In this document: in pieces, positions 17,281-25,910 of the stretch | Position numbering within the stretch: position 1 is the first letter of the stretch | Layout: every line of letters starts with the position of its first letter | Assembly: GCA_019218445.1 (NCBI GenBank) | Contig: JAHUUM010000025.1 | Coordinates: forward strand, 1 to 33,440 | Source of the DNA: Weeksellaceae bacterium TAE3-ERU29 | GTDB taxonomy: Bacteria > Bacteroidota > Bacteroidia > Flavobacteriales > Weeksellaceae | Direction: 5' to 3' | DNA: 33,440 nucleotides | Translations under genes and position numbers: made by a program | The notes under the pieces: model-generated | Told to the model about the DNA's origin: nothing | What the model saw: the letters and a program-made list of their open reading frames with translations, nothing else | The model's database searches: none

Positions 17281-18750
17281 ATGCTTAGACAGGAATTACA
17301 ACAGAAATTACAACAAAAATTATCTCCTCAGCAAATTCAATTGATGAAGTTGGTGCAGTTGCCAACAGTCGCTTTTGAACAAAGAGTAAAGGAAGAATTA
17401 GAGGAAAATCCGGCATTAGATGATCAAGAAACCAAAGAAGAAGATGATCTTTTCGGAGACAACTCAGATGATTTATACGACGATAATTATGAAGAGCAAA
17501 GCTCTATAGATGATGTAGATATAAATGTAGATGAATATTTAAGCGATGATGAGTATCCTACTTATAAATCATATACAAATAATTATAGCTCAGATGATGA
17601 GGAGCGAAAAGTTCCGTATGCACAAGGTTCTACTTTTTACGATCATTTAAAACAGCAGTTGCATACTTTTAGATTAAATACAGAAGATTTGGAATTGGCT
17701 GATTTCTTAATCGGAAATTTAGATGAAGACGGTTATTTAAGAAGAGAAGTAAGGTCTATTGTAGATGATTTAGCATTTACTCAAAATATTTATACAACTG
17801 AAGAGAAACTGACTCATTTATTAGAAAACTATATTCAAAAATTAAGTCCGACAGGAGTAGGGGCAAGAAATTTAAAAGAATGTTTGCTTTTACAATTACA
17901 CCAAAAAGAACAAACAAAAGCTGCAGAGTTAGCTTTTGAATTAATAGAAAATTCTTTTGAGGCTTTTGCAAAAAGACACTATAAAAAACTTATTAAGAAA
18001 TATAATATTTCTGAAGAAGATTTAAAAGAGGTAATTGAAGAGGTAGAGCGTTTAAATCCTAAACCCGGAAAAGCTTTTGGAGGAAACACTAAAATTATAG
18101 AACATATAATTCCGGATTTTACGATAAGAATAGTTCAAGGAGAATTAGAGTTATCTTTAAATGGTAGAAATACGCCTCAGTTACACGTTTCGAGAGAATA
18201 TTCTGAGATGTTTGATACGTATAAAAAGACAGAAAATAAATCTCAAGAACAGAAGAAAGCGGTATTATTTGTAAAGCAAAAATTAGATTCAGCGAAGTGG
18301 TTTATAGAAGCTATTCAACAAAGACAGAATACTTTAATGGCTACCATGTCTGCGATAATGGAATATCAAAAAGAATATTTTTTAACCGGTGATGAAACCG
18401 AGATAAAACCTATGATTCTAAAAGATATTGCAGAGATTATAAATATGGATATTTCTACAGTTTCTCGTGTGGCGAACAGTAAATATGTCAATACTCCTTA
18501 CGGAACATTCTTGATAAAGGAATTATTTTCTGAATCAATGACTAATGATGACGGAGAAGAAGTATCTACAAGAGAAATAAAGAAAATTTTATTAGATATA
18601 GTAGCGGCAGAGGATAAAAAAAGACCTCTTACCGATGAGAAATTGGCTAAACATTTAAAGGAAAAAGGTTATAGTATTGCTCGTAGAACCGTTGCAAAAT
18701 ATAGGGAACAATTGAATATTCCTGTAGCAAGATTAAGAAAAGAAATATAG
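17281..18750 (+). CDS. rpoN: RNA polymerase sigma-54 factor
   Basis: 489 aa. Region I is Gln-rich (MLRQELQQKLQQKLSPQQIQ and on to LPTVAFEQRVKEELEENP), the part that contacts activators. An acidic region II (about residues 45-105) is full of Asp and Glu. Region III has the core-binding and HTH parts (IAEIINMDISTVSRVANSKY, contacting the -12 element) and the RpoN box ARRTVAKYRE (467-476), which reads the -24 element. No enhancer-binding protein gene occurs in the window. It follows asnS by 27 nt. Confidence 0.97.
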   Translation: MLRQELQQKLQQKLSPQQIQLMKLVQLPTVAFEQRVKEELEENPALDDQETKEEDDLFGDNSDDLYDDNYEEQSSIDDVDINVDEYLSDDEYPTYKSYTNNYSSDDEERKVPYAQGSTFYDHLKQQLHTFRLNTEDLELADFLIGNLDEDGYLRREVRSIVDDLAFTQNIYTTEEKLTHLLENYIQKLSPTGVGARNLKECLLLQLHQKEQTKAAELAFELIENSFEAFAKRHYKKLIKKYNISEEDLKEVIEEVERLNPKPGKAFGGNTKIIEHIIPDFTIRIVQGELELSLNGRNTPQLHVSREYSEMFDTYKKTENKSQEQKKAVLFVKQKLDSAKWFIEAIQQRQNTLMATMSAIMEYQKEYFLTGDETEIKPMILKDIAEIINMDISTVSRVANSKYVNTPYGTFLIKELFSESMTNDDGEEVSTREIKKILLDIVAAEDKKRPLTDEKLAKHLKEKGYSIARRTVAKYREQLNIPVARLRKEI

Positions 18751-18773
18751 AAAATATTAAAAAAGAATATTTA

Positions 18774-18809
18774 ATGGGAAATGTTTAAGAATTCTTATAC
18801 ATTTCCCAT
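18774..18809. terminator. 36-bp near-perfect palindrome ending rpoN and folP
   Basis: ATGGGAAATGT (18774-18784) and ACATTTCCCAT (18799-18809) pair perfectly. The inner 14 nt centred on GAATTC continue the symmetry apart from one mismatched pair. A T-rich stretch follows on the plus strand. It lies between convergent rpoN and folP and encodes the last residues and stop of folP. Confidence 0.75.
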
Positions 18810-19612
18810 ATTTTTATGCATTCAACTGCTTCTTTTACATCGTGTACACGTAATATTTTTGCATTATTTTGTAAAGCCAATATATTTAAAGCAGTCGTTC
18901 CGTTAATGGATTTTTCGGGTTTTATATTTAATAATTTAAAAATCATAGATTTTCTTGAAACTCCTGTTAAAATCGGGTATTTATTAAACATGAAATCTTT
19001 TTGATTTTTTAATAATTTGTAATTCTGTTCAAGTGTTTTAGAAAAACCGTAACCTAAATCAATAATGATATCGTGAACACCTAATTTATTTAATTCAAAA
19101 ATCTTTTCACTTAAAAAAAGCTGAACTTCCTCTATTACATTTTCATAATTTGTGTTTTTTTGCATGGTTTTCGGAGTGCCTTTCATGTGCATAAGAATAT
19201 ATGGAACATTAAGTTTTCCTACCGTTTCAAACATATTGTTATCTATTTGTCCGGCAGAAATATCATTAATAATACTCGCACCGGATTCTATAGTATTTTT
19301 GGCAACTTCACTCCAAAAAGTATCAATGGAAATTATAATTTCGGGGAAGTTCTTTACTAATTCTTCAATGATTGGTAAAACGCGAGAAAGTTCTGTTTCT
19401 GCATCTAAAAAATCAGCATTCGGGCGTGTAGATTGTCCACCAATATCTATGATTGTAGCACCATCATTCAGCATTTTTTCGGTTTGTTTTAAAGCTGAAT
19501 CCATATTGTTAAATTTCCCTCCATCTGAAAATGAGTCAGGCGTAAGATTTAAAATTCCCATAACTACGGGATTATCAAGATTTAATAATTTTCCTTTACA
19601 ATTAATCGTCAT
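18785..19612 (-). CDS. folP: dihydropteroate synthase
   Basis: 275 aa, TIM-barrel enzyme joining p-aminobenzoate to dihydropterin pyrophosphate in folate synthesis, and the sulfonamide target. Motifs: MGILNLTPDSFSDGG (residues 18-32, pterin and pyrophosphate binding), IDIGGQSTRP (55-64), SIDTFW, ILMHMKGTP, and GVSRKSM near the C-terminal part. Its substrate should come from the pabB and pabC genes found about 8 kb away on the same strand. Divergent from the DUF1599 gene, with start codons 78 nt apart. Its 3' end lies within a long palindromic terminator. Confidence 0.96.
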   Translation of the reverse strand: MTINCKGKLLNLDNPVVMGILNLTPDSFSDGGKFNNMDSALKQTEKMLNDGATIIDIGGQSTRPNADFLDAETELSRVLPIIEELVKNFPEIIISIDTFWSEVAKNTIESGASIINDISAGQIDNNMFETVGKLNVPYILMHMKGTPKTMQKNTNYENVIEEVQLFLSEKIFELNKLGVHDIIIDLGYGFSKTLEQNYKLLKNQKDFMFNKYPILTGVSRKSMIFKLLNIKPEKSINGTTALNILALQNNAKILRVHDVKEAVECIKIWEMYKNS

Positions 19613-19615
19613 TGC

Positions 19616-19646
19616 TTGATTTTTGTTCTGTAAAAAGTTATTTTTG
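19616..19646 (+). promoter_or_regulatory. candidate promoter of the DUF1599-BT_3928-permease operon
   Basis: TTG (19616-19618), a 20-nt spacer and TATTTTTG (19639-19646) fit the Bacteroidota promoter. The ATG is at 19690. The -33 element lies just outside the folP start codon. Confidence 0.5.
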
Positions 19647-19689
19647 TAAGCTAAGATACTTAATAAATAAGTATTATAAATAGCATTTC

Positions 19690-20229
19690 ATGGAAAAAAC
19701 TTTGCAGCAATATAATAAAGTAATAAATACTTGCCGTTCTTTGTTCGAGAAGAAATTGAAAGATTATGGAGCATCTTGGCGAATTCTGAGGTTACCGTCT
19801 GTTACCGACCAGATTTTTATTAAAGCTAATCGAATCAGAAATATTCAAGATGCCGCAGAGCAAAAAATAGAGGAGGGGCAAGAGAGTGAATTTATTGCGA
19901 TTGTAAATTATTCTGTAATTGCGTTAATTCAGTTAGAAAAAGGCCTTGCTGTTCAAGTTGATATTTCCGAAGATGAAATATTGAATTTATACGATAAATA
20001 TATAAAAATTGCCAGAGATTTAATGGAGAAGAAAAACCATGATTACGGCGAATCTTGGCGAGATATGCGAGTGTCTTCTATTACAGATTTAATTTTGCAG
20101 AAGATTCTGAGAGTAAAGCAAATAGAAGATAATCAAGGAAAAACGATTGTGTCAGAAGGCTTAGATGCGAATTATTTAGACATGTTGAATTATGCTGTTT
20201 TTTCATTAATTAAACTTTCTGAGAAATGA
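19690..20229 (+). CDS. DUF1599 domain protein
   Basis: 179 aa built from two similar halves. LFEKKLKDYGASWRILRLPS then TDQIFIKANRIRNIQ (about residues 18-54) is repeated as LMEKKNHDYGESWRDMRVSS then TDLILQKILRVKQIE (about 112-148). The DYG-SWR-R-S-TD-I-K--R-I pattern is characteristic of DUF1599, a domain linked to nucleotide-modification proteins elsewhere. Here it is a conserved flavobacterial neighbour of folP rather than part of a phage cluster. Its stop overlaps the next start as ATGA, so translation is coupled. Function not known. Confidence 0.85.
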   Translation: MEKTLQQYNKVINTCRSLFEKKLKDYGASWRILRLPSVTDQIFIKANRIRNIQDAAEQKIEEGQESEFIAIVNYSVIALIQLEKGLAVQVDISEDEILNLYDKYIKIARDLMEKKNHDYGESWRDMRVSSITDLILQKILRVKQIEDNQGKTIVSEGLDANYLDMLNYAVFSLIKLSEK

Positions 20230-21353
20230 GAATTTTAACCAATATTGTAAGAGCGTTTGTCGGGATTTTATTTATAATTTCGGGATTGGTAAAAACCGTA
20301 GATCCGATAGGTTTCAGTTATAAGTTAGAAGAATATTTTTCTCCTCAAGTATTTGATATTCCGTTTTTAATGGATTGGGCATTGCCGTTATCCACGTTTT
20401 TTGTGATTTTTGAGATAATGCTCGGGGTGCTTTTACTTTTGGGCGTATGGCGAAATTTCACTTTATTAAGTCTTTTGGGATTGATTATATTTTTCTCATT
20501 CTTAACTTTTTACTCTGCGTATTTTAATAAAGTAACTGATTGCGGTTGTTTTGGAGATGCCTTGAAATTAGAGCCATGGCAGTCTTTTTATAAAGATTTA
20601 GTTTTATTGGTTTTGAGTGTATTTTTATGGTGGAACAGAAAATATGTTAAACGATTTATAGCTCAGCCTTATTCTTATATTTTTGGAGGAATAGCTTTAA
20701 TTGCTTGTATTTATATAGCTTACGAAGGAATTTATCATTTACCGTTAAAAGATTTTAGACCATACGCCATTGGTAAAAATATTTCTGAAGGAATGAAGTC
20801 TGCGGAGGAATTGGGTAAAGAACCAACCGTAATGATGCTCGAATATCAGCTACAAAGTAAATTGAATAACAAAATAATAAAAGTAGATGAAAATGAGTAT
20901 ATTAATAATAAAAAATATTGGGAAGACGGTTCATCTTGGGAATTAATCGGAACAGACAATAAAATAATTCAAAAAGGATATGAGCCGCCAATTCATGATT
21001 TTACAATTGATTGCGGTGATAAAGGAGATTTAACGGATTACTATCTTTCTCAACCAAAAGTTTTATTAATAGTAAATTCCGTTGCTTCTAAGTCAAGTGA
21101 ATTAGGAAATAAAAAAATTGAAGATTTAGTTTTAAAACTAAAAGCTAAAAATACTAATATAGATTTAGTAAGTGTTGCTTCTCAACAAGTTAAAATTGCA
21201 GATTTACCAACTTGTTTTATGGATGCAACTACTTTAAAAACGATGATTAGAAGTAATCCAGGAATTATTTTACTAAAAAAAGGAACAATTATAAATAAAT
21301 ATGCTTGGCGAGATTTACCGTCTGCCGATCAAATAATCAAGGACTTTGAGTAA
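20226..21353 (+). CDS. BT_3928-type DoxX/MauE-like membrane protein
   Basis: 375 aa. The N-terminal third is a DoxX/MauE-like four-helix membrane domain (helices about residues 5-23, 50-72, 78-98 and 122-137) with the redox-type motif TDCGCFGDA (Cys106, Cys108) after helix 3, as in MauE-related proteins. A fifth hydrophobic segment (151-166) leads to a soluble C-terminal domain with a possible thioredoxin-like strand (VLLIVNSVASKSSELGNKKI) and a single Cys in DLPTCFMD. Possible role in thiol redox or quinone chemistry, by family only. Overlaps the DUF1599 gene by 4 nt and the permease by 8 nt. Confidence 0.8.
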   Translation: MRILTNIVRAFVGILFIISGLVKTVDPIGFSYKLEEYFSPQVFDIPFLMDWALPLSTFFVIFEIMLGVLLLLGVWRNFTLLSLLGLIIFFSFLTFYSAYFNKVTDCGCFGDALKLEPWQSFYKDLVLLVLSVFLWWNRKYVKRFIAQPYSYIFGGIALIACIYIAYEGIYHLPLKDFRPYAIGKNISEGMKSAEELGKEPTVMMLEYQLQSKLNNKIIKVDENEYINNKKYWEDGSSWELIGTDNKIIQKGYEPPIHDFTIDCGDKGDLTDYYLSQPKVLLIVNSVASKSSELGNKKIEDLVLKLKAKNTNIDLVSVASQQVKIADLPTCFMDATTLKTMIRSNPGIILLKKGTIINKYAWRDLPSADQIIKDFE

Positions 21354-22419
21354 ATTTATCTTACAAAAAATATTATACGGAATGATCACGCTTTGGGGCG
21401 TGGTTACCGTTATATTTTTGCTTTTTAATGTAATGCAAGGCGATCCTGCCCGAATGATGCTCGACCAAAATGAAGACCCTGCTCAGTTAGCGGCAATTCG
21501 GCATAATTTAGGGTTTGATAAGCCATTGTTTACACAATATTTATATTATTTAAACGATTTATCTCCGATTTCATTACACAGCACAAATCCCGATGATTAT
21601 ACACATTATAATTCAGAAAAATTAGGCGGAACTCAAATTGCTCAACTTGGTAATTATGATTTAGTGATAAAGTATCCTTATCTTAGAGAATCCTTTCAGA
21701 AACAAGGAAAACCCGTAGCTGATATCATAGCGGAAACTTTACCAAATACAATTATTTTGGCAGTTTCGGCAATATTAATTGCATTTATATTGGGGATTTT
21801 TCTCGGAATTCTTTCCGCAGTTACAAAAGACAGTTGGTTAGATAGGACTTTACTCGTGGTAACTTCTATGGGAATGAGCATTCCTTCTTTCTTTTCGGCA
21901 ATATTAATCGCTTATATTTTCGCTTATTTACTTGTGGATTATACCCATTTGAATATGACGGGCAGCCTTTATGAAGTAGATGATTATGGTAGAGGAAGTT
22001 TCTTGAATTTAAAGAATTTAATACTACCGGCAGTAACATTGGGAATCCGTCCTCTTGCTGTGATAACGCAACTTACCAGAAACTCTTTGTTAGACGTAAT
22101 GCAGCAAGATTATATACGTACCGCTTTTTCTAAAGGGTTGAGTAAACGACAAGTAATTATTCGCCACGCACTTAAAAATGCTTTAAATCCCGTGATTACT
22201 GCAGCATCGGGTTGGTTTGCGGGAATGCTTGCCGGAGCTGTTTTTGTAGAATTCATTTTTGGTTGGAACGGACTCGGAAAAGAGATTGTAAATGCATTAA
22301 ACACTTTAGACCAGCCTGTAATTATGGGAGCAGTTTTAGTGATTGCCATTGCTTTTATTATTATTAATATTTTGGTAGATATTTTTTACGGTATTTTAGA
22401 TCCGAGAGTTCGTAAGTAG
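21346..22419 (+). CDS. DppB/OppB-type ABC transporter permease
   Basis: 357 aa from a TTG start that overlaps the upstream gene by 8 nt. No ATG is available before the conserved first helix (KILYGMITLWGVVTVIFLLF). GDPARMMLDQNEDP is the usual periplasmic segment after helix 1. The EAA loop is RTAFSKGLSKRQVIIRHALK, the site where the ATPase docks. The C-terminus FYGILDPRVRK is typical of DppB. It would form half of a peptide-uptake channel, but no DppC, ATPase or binding-protein gene occurs in the window. It ends a three-gene operon. Confidence 0.88.
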   Translation: MSKFILQKILYGMITLWGVVTVIFLLFNVMQGDPARMMLDQNEDPAQLAAIRHNLGFDKPLFTQYLYYLNDLSPISLHSTNPDDYTHYNSEKLGGTQIAQLGNYDLVIKYPYLRESFQKQGKPVADIIAETLPNTIILAVSAILIAFILGIFLGILSAVTKDSWLDRTLLVVTSMGMSIPSFFSAILIAYIFAYLLVDYTHLNMTGSLYEVDDYGRGSFLNLKNLILPAVTLGIRPLAVITQLTRNSLLDVMQQDYIRTAFSKGLSKRQVIIRHALKNALNPVITAASGWFAGMLAGAVFVEFIFGWNGLGKEIVNALNTLDQPVIMGAVLVIAIAFIIINILVDIFYGILDPRVRK

Positions 22420-22487
22420 TTATCATATAATTTTTATATATTATACCGACAGAATTGATATTGGAATGACTAATCTATTTAAACTCA

Positions 22488-22515
22488 TTTGGCTACAGAA
22501 AACTTTGTATATTAG
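22488..22515 (+). promoter_or_regulatory. candidate promoter of proC
   Basis: TTTG (22488-22491), a 16-nt spacer and TATATTAG (22508-22515), which departs from TAnnTTTG at one position, lie 21 nt before the proC start. Confidence 0.35.
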
Positions 22516-22536
22516 CAACGAGAAAAATAGAATAAA

Positions 22537-23334
22537 ATGAAAGATAAAAAGGTTGCAATTGTAGGTTGCGGTAATTTAGGATTATCAATATTAAACGGAT
22601 TGATAGATAAAAAAACGGTTTCTCCTTCAAACCTTACGGTTACCAGAAGAAATTTATCATCTTTGGAATATTTAGAAAAAACAGGTGTACAATTGAGTAC
22701 AGACAATAGTAAAGCAATCGCTGATTCTGAGGTTATTATTGTGGCTCTTAAACCCTATAATATTTTAGAAGTTTTAAAAGAAGTGTATGATGTTTTTGTT
22801 CCCGGAAAGCATATTCTTATTTCTCTGGCAACAGGAATTTCTTTAGAAGATATTCAAAATGTTGTAAAATCACCCATTCCAATATTCAGAGCTATGCCAA
22901 ATACAGCGGCGGATGTAGGAATGTCTATGACTTGTATTTCTACAACTACTAATGATAAAGAGGCTATTAAATTAGTTGAAAAGTGCTTTAATTCAATAGG
23001 AGAGTCTATAATCATTAATGAAAATTTAATGGATTCTGCAACAGTTTTGGGAGCATGTGGAATAGCTTATGTTTTAAGGTTTATTAGAGCAATGGTGCAA
23101 GGTGGAATTCAAATAGGATTTGATGCTAAAACAGCAAATAATATAGTGACGCAAACAGTGAAAGGAGCTTCTGAATTATTAGTTCAGAGAAAAAATCATC
23201 CTGAGTATGAAATAGATAAAGTTACGACACCAAAAGGTTGTACAATTGAAGGATTAAATGAAATGGAACATAACGGATTCAGTTCAGCATTGATAAAAGG
23301 AATAGTGGCTTCATTTAATAAAATAGAAAAATAA
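22537..23334 (+). CDS. proC: pyrroline-5-carboxylate reductase
   Basis: 265 aa, the last step of proline synthesis: NAD(P)H reduction of pyrroline-5-carboxylate. The Rossmann start KVAIVGCGNLGLSILNGL carries GxGxxG. AVKP is replaced by VALKPYNI in the cofactor region, and FRAMPNTAADVGMSMT is the family signature. The C-terminal KVTTPKGCTIEGLNEME corresponds to the conserved TPGGTT-type motif of the dimer domain, with Lys-Gly-Cys in place of the commoner residues. Convergent with recX, 4 nt between stops. Confidence 0.93.
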   Translation: MKDKKVAIVGCGNLGLSILNGLIDKKTVSPSNLTVTRRNLSSLEYLEKTGVQLSTDNSKAIADSEVIIVALKPYNILEVLKEVYDVFVPGKHILISLATGISLEDIQNVVKSPIPIFRAMPNTAADVGMSMTCISTTTNDKEAIKLVEKCFNSIGESIIINENLMDSATVLGACGIAYVLRFIRAMVQGGIQIGFDAKTANNIVTQTVKGASELLVQRKNHPEYEIDKVTTPKGCTIEGLNEMEHNGFSSALIKGIVASFNKIEK

Positions 23335-23338
23335 AATT

Positions 23339-23809
23339 TTATTGAATATCAGTTAAGCATTCCCTGATTAATTCATATTCGTATCCTTTTTGTAAAAGAT
23401 AATTAATGAGTTTTGATTTTTTATCGAACTCATTTTTATAGGAGATTATTTGCTCTTTTTTCTCGATTAATTTATGTAGGGTAGAAATATAATCTTCCTC
23501 ATCAATTTCTTTAAAGGCAGAGGTAATTAATCTTTCATTGATGTTTCTTTTTTTGAGTTCATTTTTAATTTTTTTACGCCCCCAATCTTTGTAATAAAAT
23601 TTACCTCTTACATAGCTTTTTGCAAAACGTTCTTCATTCAAGAAATTATTTTGAATTAAAAACATAATAATTTCATCTTTAGCTTCCGGAATAAGAAAAA
23701 ACTCATTGAGTTTCCGTTCTACTTCATGATGGCAACGGTCTTGGTAGGCACAGTAATTGGCTAATTTCTCTTTAACTTCGTCAATTGTGTAAGATTTTTC
23801 TTTTTTCAC
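23339..23809 (-). CDS. recX: regulatory protein RecX
   Basis: 156 aa, all-helical with the three-helix repeats of RecX. YCAYQDRCHHEVERKL and the FLNEERFAKSYVRGKFYYKD then WGRKKIKNEL block are the family's hallmark, and LLQKGYEYELIRECL gives the last repeat. It binds and modulates RecA filaments. recA is not adjacent. Convergent with proC, divergent from nadD. Confidence 0.9.
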   Translation of the reverse strand: MKKEKSYTIDEVKEKLANYCAYQDRCHHEVERKLNEFFLIPEAKDEIIMFLIQNNFLNEERFAKSYVRGKFYYKDWGRKKIKNELKKRNINERLITSAFKEIDEEDYISTLHKLIEKKEQIISYKNEFDKKSKLINYLLQKGYEYELIRECLTDIQ

Positions 23810-23860
23810 ATCGTAAAATTAGTTTATTTAAATTAAATTCGCTACTCCAAATACTTTTTT

Positions 23861-24439
23861 ATGAAAATCGGTTTATTTTTCGGAACGTTTAATCCTATTC
23901 ATATAGGGCATTTAATCATTGCAAATCATTTACAACAATTCAGTAATTTAGATGAGGTTTGGTTTGTGGTAACACCACGTAGCCCGTTCAAAAAAAATGA
24001 TACGTTGGCTGATGATAATAATCGTTATTATATGGTGGAAAGAGCGATAGAGGAGTATCCGTATTTGCGTGCGAGTAATATAGAATTTAGTATGCCACAG
24101 CCCAATTATACGACGCATACATTAGCCCAATTAAGAGAGAAGCATCCCAATTATGAGTTTTGCCTAATTATGGGCGAAGATAATCTATCAGGCTTACACA
24201 AATGGAAAAATGCCGAATTTTTGGTAAGGGAATATGAGATTTATGTTTATCCCAGAATTCATGAAGATGTAAAGAAACCTCAAATTTCACTAAATAAAAT
24301 TCATAAAATAGAGAATGCCCCGATTATAGAAATCTCTGCAACATTTATTAGAAATGCAATAAAAGAAGGTAAAAATATAAAGCCTTTACTTCATCCTAAA
24401 GTTTTTGATTTTATAGATGGCAGTGCATTATATAAATAA
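23861..24439 (+). CDS. nadD: nicotinate-nucleotide adenylyltransferase
   Basis: 192 aa. Transfers AMP from ATP to nicotinate mononucleotide in NAD synthesis. The nucleotidyltransferase motif GTFNPIHIGHL (residues 8-18) and the C-terminal ISATFIRNAIKEGK (the ISxTxxR motif) are both present, with the substrate loop around PRSPFKKND. The length is usual. Its stop lies within a 16-bp perfect palindrome (24437-24452) shared with the stop of the convergent nitroreductase gene. Confidence 0.95.
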   Translation: MKIGLFFGTFNPIHIGHLIIANHLQQFSNLDEVWFVVTPRSPFKKNDTLADDNNRYYMVERAIEEYPYLRASNIEFSMPQPNYTTHTLAQLREKHPNYEFCLIMGEDNLSGLHKWKNAEFLVREYEIYVYPRIHEDVKKPQISLNKIHKIENAPIIEISATFIRNAIKEGKNIKPLLHPKVFDFIDGSALYK

Positions 24440-24449
24440 GAATTAATTC

Positions 24450-25046
24450 TTACAGCCAAACAACTTTTTCATCAAGAGGGCTTCTTTTTGCGTTCCGTTT
24501 TTTTGTCCAATCGCAATAACCAATGTAAACTAAACCAAGAGAAGTTTCATTTTCTTTTAAATTGAATTTATTGAGATACTCAACAGCTCCTTTAGACGTA
24601 CTCCAATATGAACCTAAATCATAAGCTTTACAAGTTAATGCTATGTTTTGAACGGCAGAAGATACCGCTGCAATTTCTTCCCATTCAGGAATTCTTTCTT
24701 CTTCATCTCTTGTAAGAACAATACCCAAAACACAAAAAGAATTTAGAGGATATTCCTTTAAGCTATTACATTTTTTCAATCCGTCTTCCTCTCCAAACCT
24801 CTCTCTATAATAATCTTTATAATAATCGGACATAAAATTTCCTAAGTCTTTCAAAAGTTCATCTTTTATAACAAGAAATTTCCAAGGCTCTGTCATTTTA
24901 TGATTTGGTGCCCAGATGGCATTTGTTAAAATTTCGGTAAGAAGTTCTTTATCAAATCCATTTTTGGGTTTAATAAATTCATTAGCATGAATACTCCTTC
25001 TGCTACGGATAACCTCTGTTATTATATCAATCTTATTTTTACTCAT
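24450..25046 (-). CDS. nitroreductase-family FMN protein
   Basis: 198 aa. The N-terminus VIRSRRSIHANEF and AIWAPNHKMTEPWKFLVIK are the FMN-binding signature of the nitroreductase superfamily (YdjA-like single-domain form). AAVSSAVQNIALTCKAYDLGSYW is the second conserved block. Likely a flavoprotein using NAD(P)H; the substrate is unknown. The order of motifs and length fit YdjA better than NfsB. Confidence 0.88.
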   Translation of the reverse strand: MSKNKIDIITEVIRSRRSIHANEFIKPKNGFDKELLTEILTNAIWAPNHKMTEPWKFLVIKDELLKDLGNFMSDYYKDYYRERFGEEDGLKKCNSLKEYPLNSFCVLGIVLTRDEEERIPEWEEIAAVSSAVQNIALTCKAYDLGSYWSTSKGAVEYLNKFNLKENETSLGLVYIGYCDWTKKRNAKRSPLDEKVVWL

Positions 25047-25064
25047 TGTCTTTAGTTGTGATTA

Positions 25065-25072
25065 CAAAAATA
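25065..25072 (-). promoter_or_regulatory. -7 promoter box of the nitroreductase gene
   Basis: Reads TATTTTTG on the minus strand, 18 nt before the start codon. Confidence 0.45.
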
Positions 25073-25114
25073 TATAAAAAATAGACTCCTACAAGTAAAG
25101 AATTTGTAATAACA

Positions 25115-25145
25115 AGAAAAGCCTCTACTTGCGTAAAGACTTTCT
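25115..25145 (-). terminator. terminator of the SIMPL gene
   Basis: On the minus strand AAGTCTTTA (25142-25134) pairs with TAGAGGCTT (25127-25119) using G-U pairs, and TTTTCTTG follows. It sits just after the SIMPL stop. Confidence 0.55.
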
Positions 25146-25169
25146 ATTTAATTTATAAAAAAATCTAAA

Positions 25170-25859
25170 TTATTTCAATTCAAAAGAAACATTTACCTCT
25201 GATTCCATGGCTAATGTTCCTGTTATTAAAGTAGAAGGCGTTTTAGGTGAGTCGTTCGCCGGAGCCAGAACTGCTTCTAATAAAACATTATTTGATTGGT
25301 AAGAAACGTTGGCATCATTATCAGTGATTTGAACTGCTTTCCCTATACTTTGTCCTAAAGCCTCAGCATATTCTTTTGCTTTTTGCTGTGCATTTAGAAT
25401 AGCTTTTTTACGAGTTTCAGCATAATATTTTGATTTGTCTGAAACTTCAAATTTCACATTATTAATTTGATTTACTCCGGACTCTAATAAACCTTGCATT
25501 ACGGCATCATACTTTTTAATATCTTTCAGTAAAATAGAAATACCTTGAGAGGCTTTTATCGCATATTCTTTTTTTTCGTAATTATACGGTTTTCCAAGAT
25601 CTACATATTCAGTTTTGTAATCTTTTTTATCAATACCACTGCTTTCAAGAAATTTCAATACTTTACTGACTGCTTTATCATTTTGAGCTTTTACAACTTT
25701 TACATCTTGCCCCTCATTCACCACTTTAACAGAGATATTTACCATATCGGGAACTACTGTAATAATTCCTTTTCCGCTCACGCTAACAGTCGGTTGTATC
25801 TGTTTTTGAGCCATTAAGAATGAGGTCATTAACGAAAATAAAATAATTAACTTTTTCAT
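25170..25859 (-). CDS. SIMPL-domain (DUF541) secreted protein
   Basis: 229 aa. Signal peptide MKKLIILFSLMTSFLMAQ, then a SIMPL/DUF541 domain across the mature protein: TVSVSGKGIITVVPDMVNIS at the start, KVVKAQNDKAVSKVLKFLES, an aromatic block near YKTEYVDLG, and a C-terminal AILNAQQKAKEYAEALGQSI. The domain forms a periplasmic oligomeric shell in characterised members; the role here is unknown. Its upstream region was altered by the repeat-flanked insertion beginning about 50 nt away. Confidence 0.88.
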   Translation of the reverse strand: MKKLIILFSLMTSFLMAQKQIQPTVSVSGKGIITVVPDMVNISVKVVNEGQDVKVVKAQNDKAVSKVLKFLESSGIDKKDYKTEYVDLGKPYNYEKKEYAIKASQGISILLKDIKKYDAVMQGLLESGVNQINNVKFEVSDKSKYYAETRKKAILNAQQKAKEYAEALGQSIGKAVQITDNDANVSYQSNNVLLEAVLAPANDSPKTPSTLITGTLAMESEVNVSFELK

Positions 25860-25910
25860 ATCGAATTGTTTTGGACAATACTAATATACGACAGATTTTA
25901 AAATATACCA

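Noticed and set aside
19152-19619. 155-aa frame opposite folP
   Set aside because: Antisense shadow of dihydropteroate synthase motifs that are clear on the other strand.
23331-23344. AT palindrome between proC and recX as terminator
   Set aside because: Too short and made only of A and T; could be chance in this composition.
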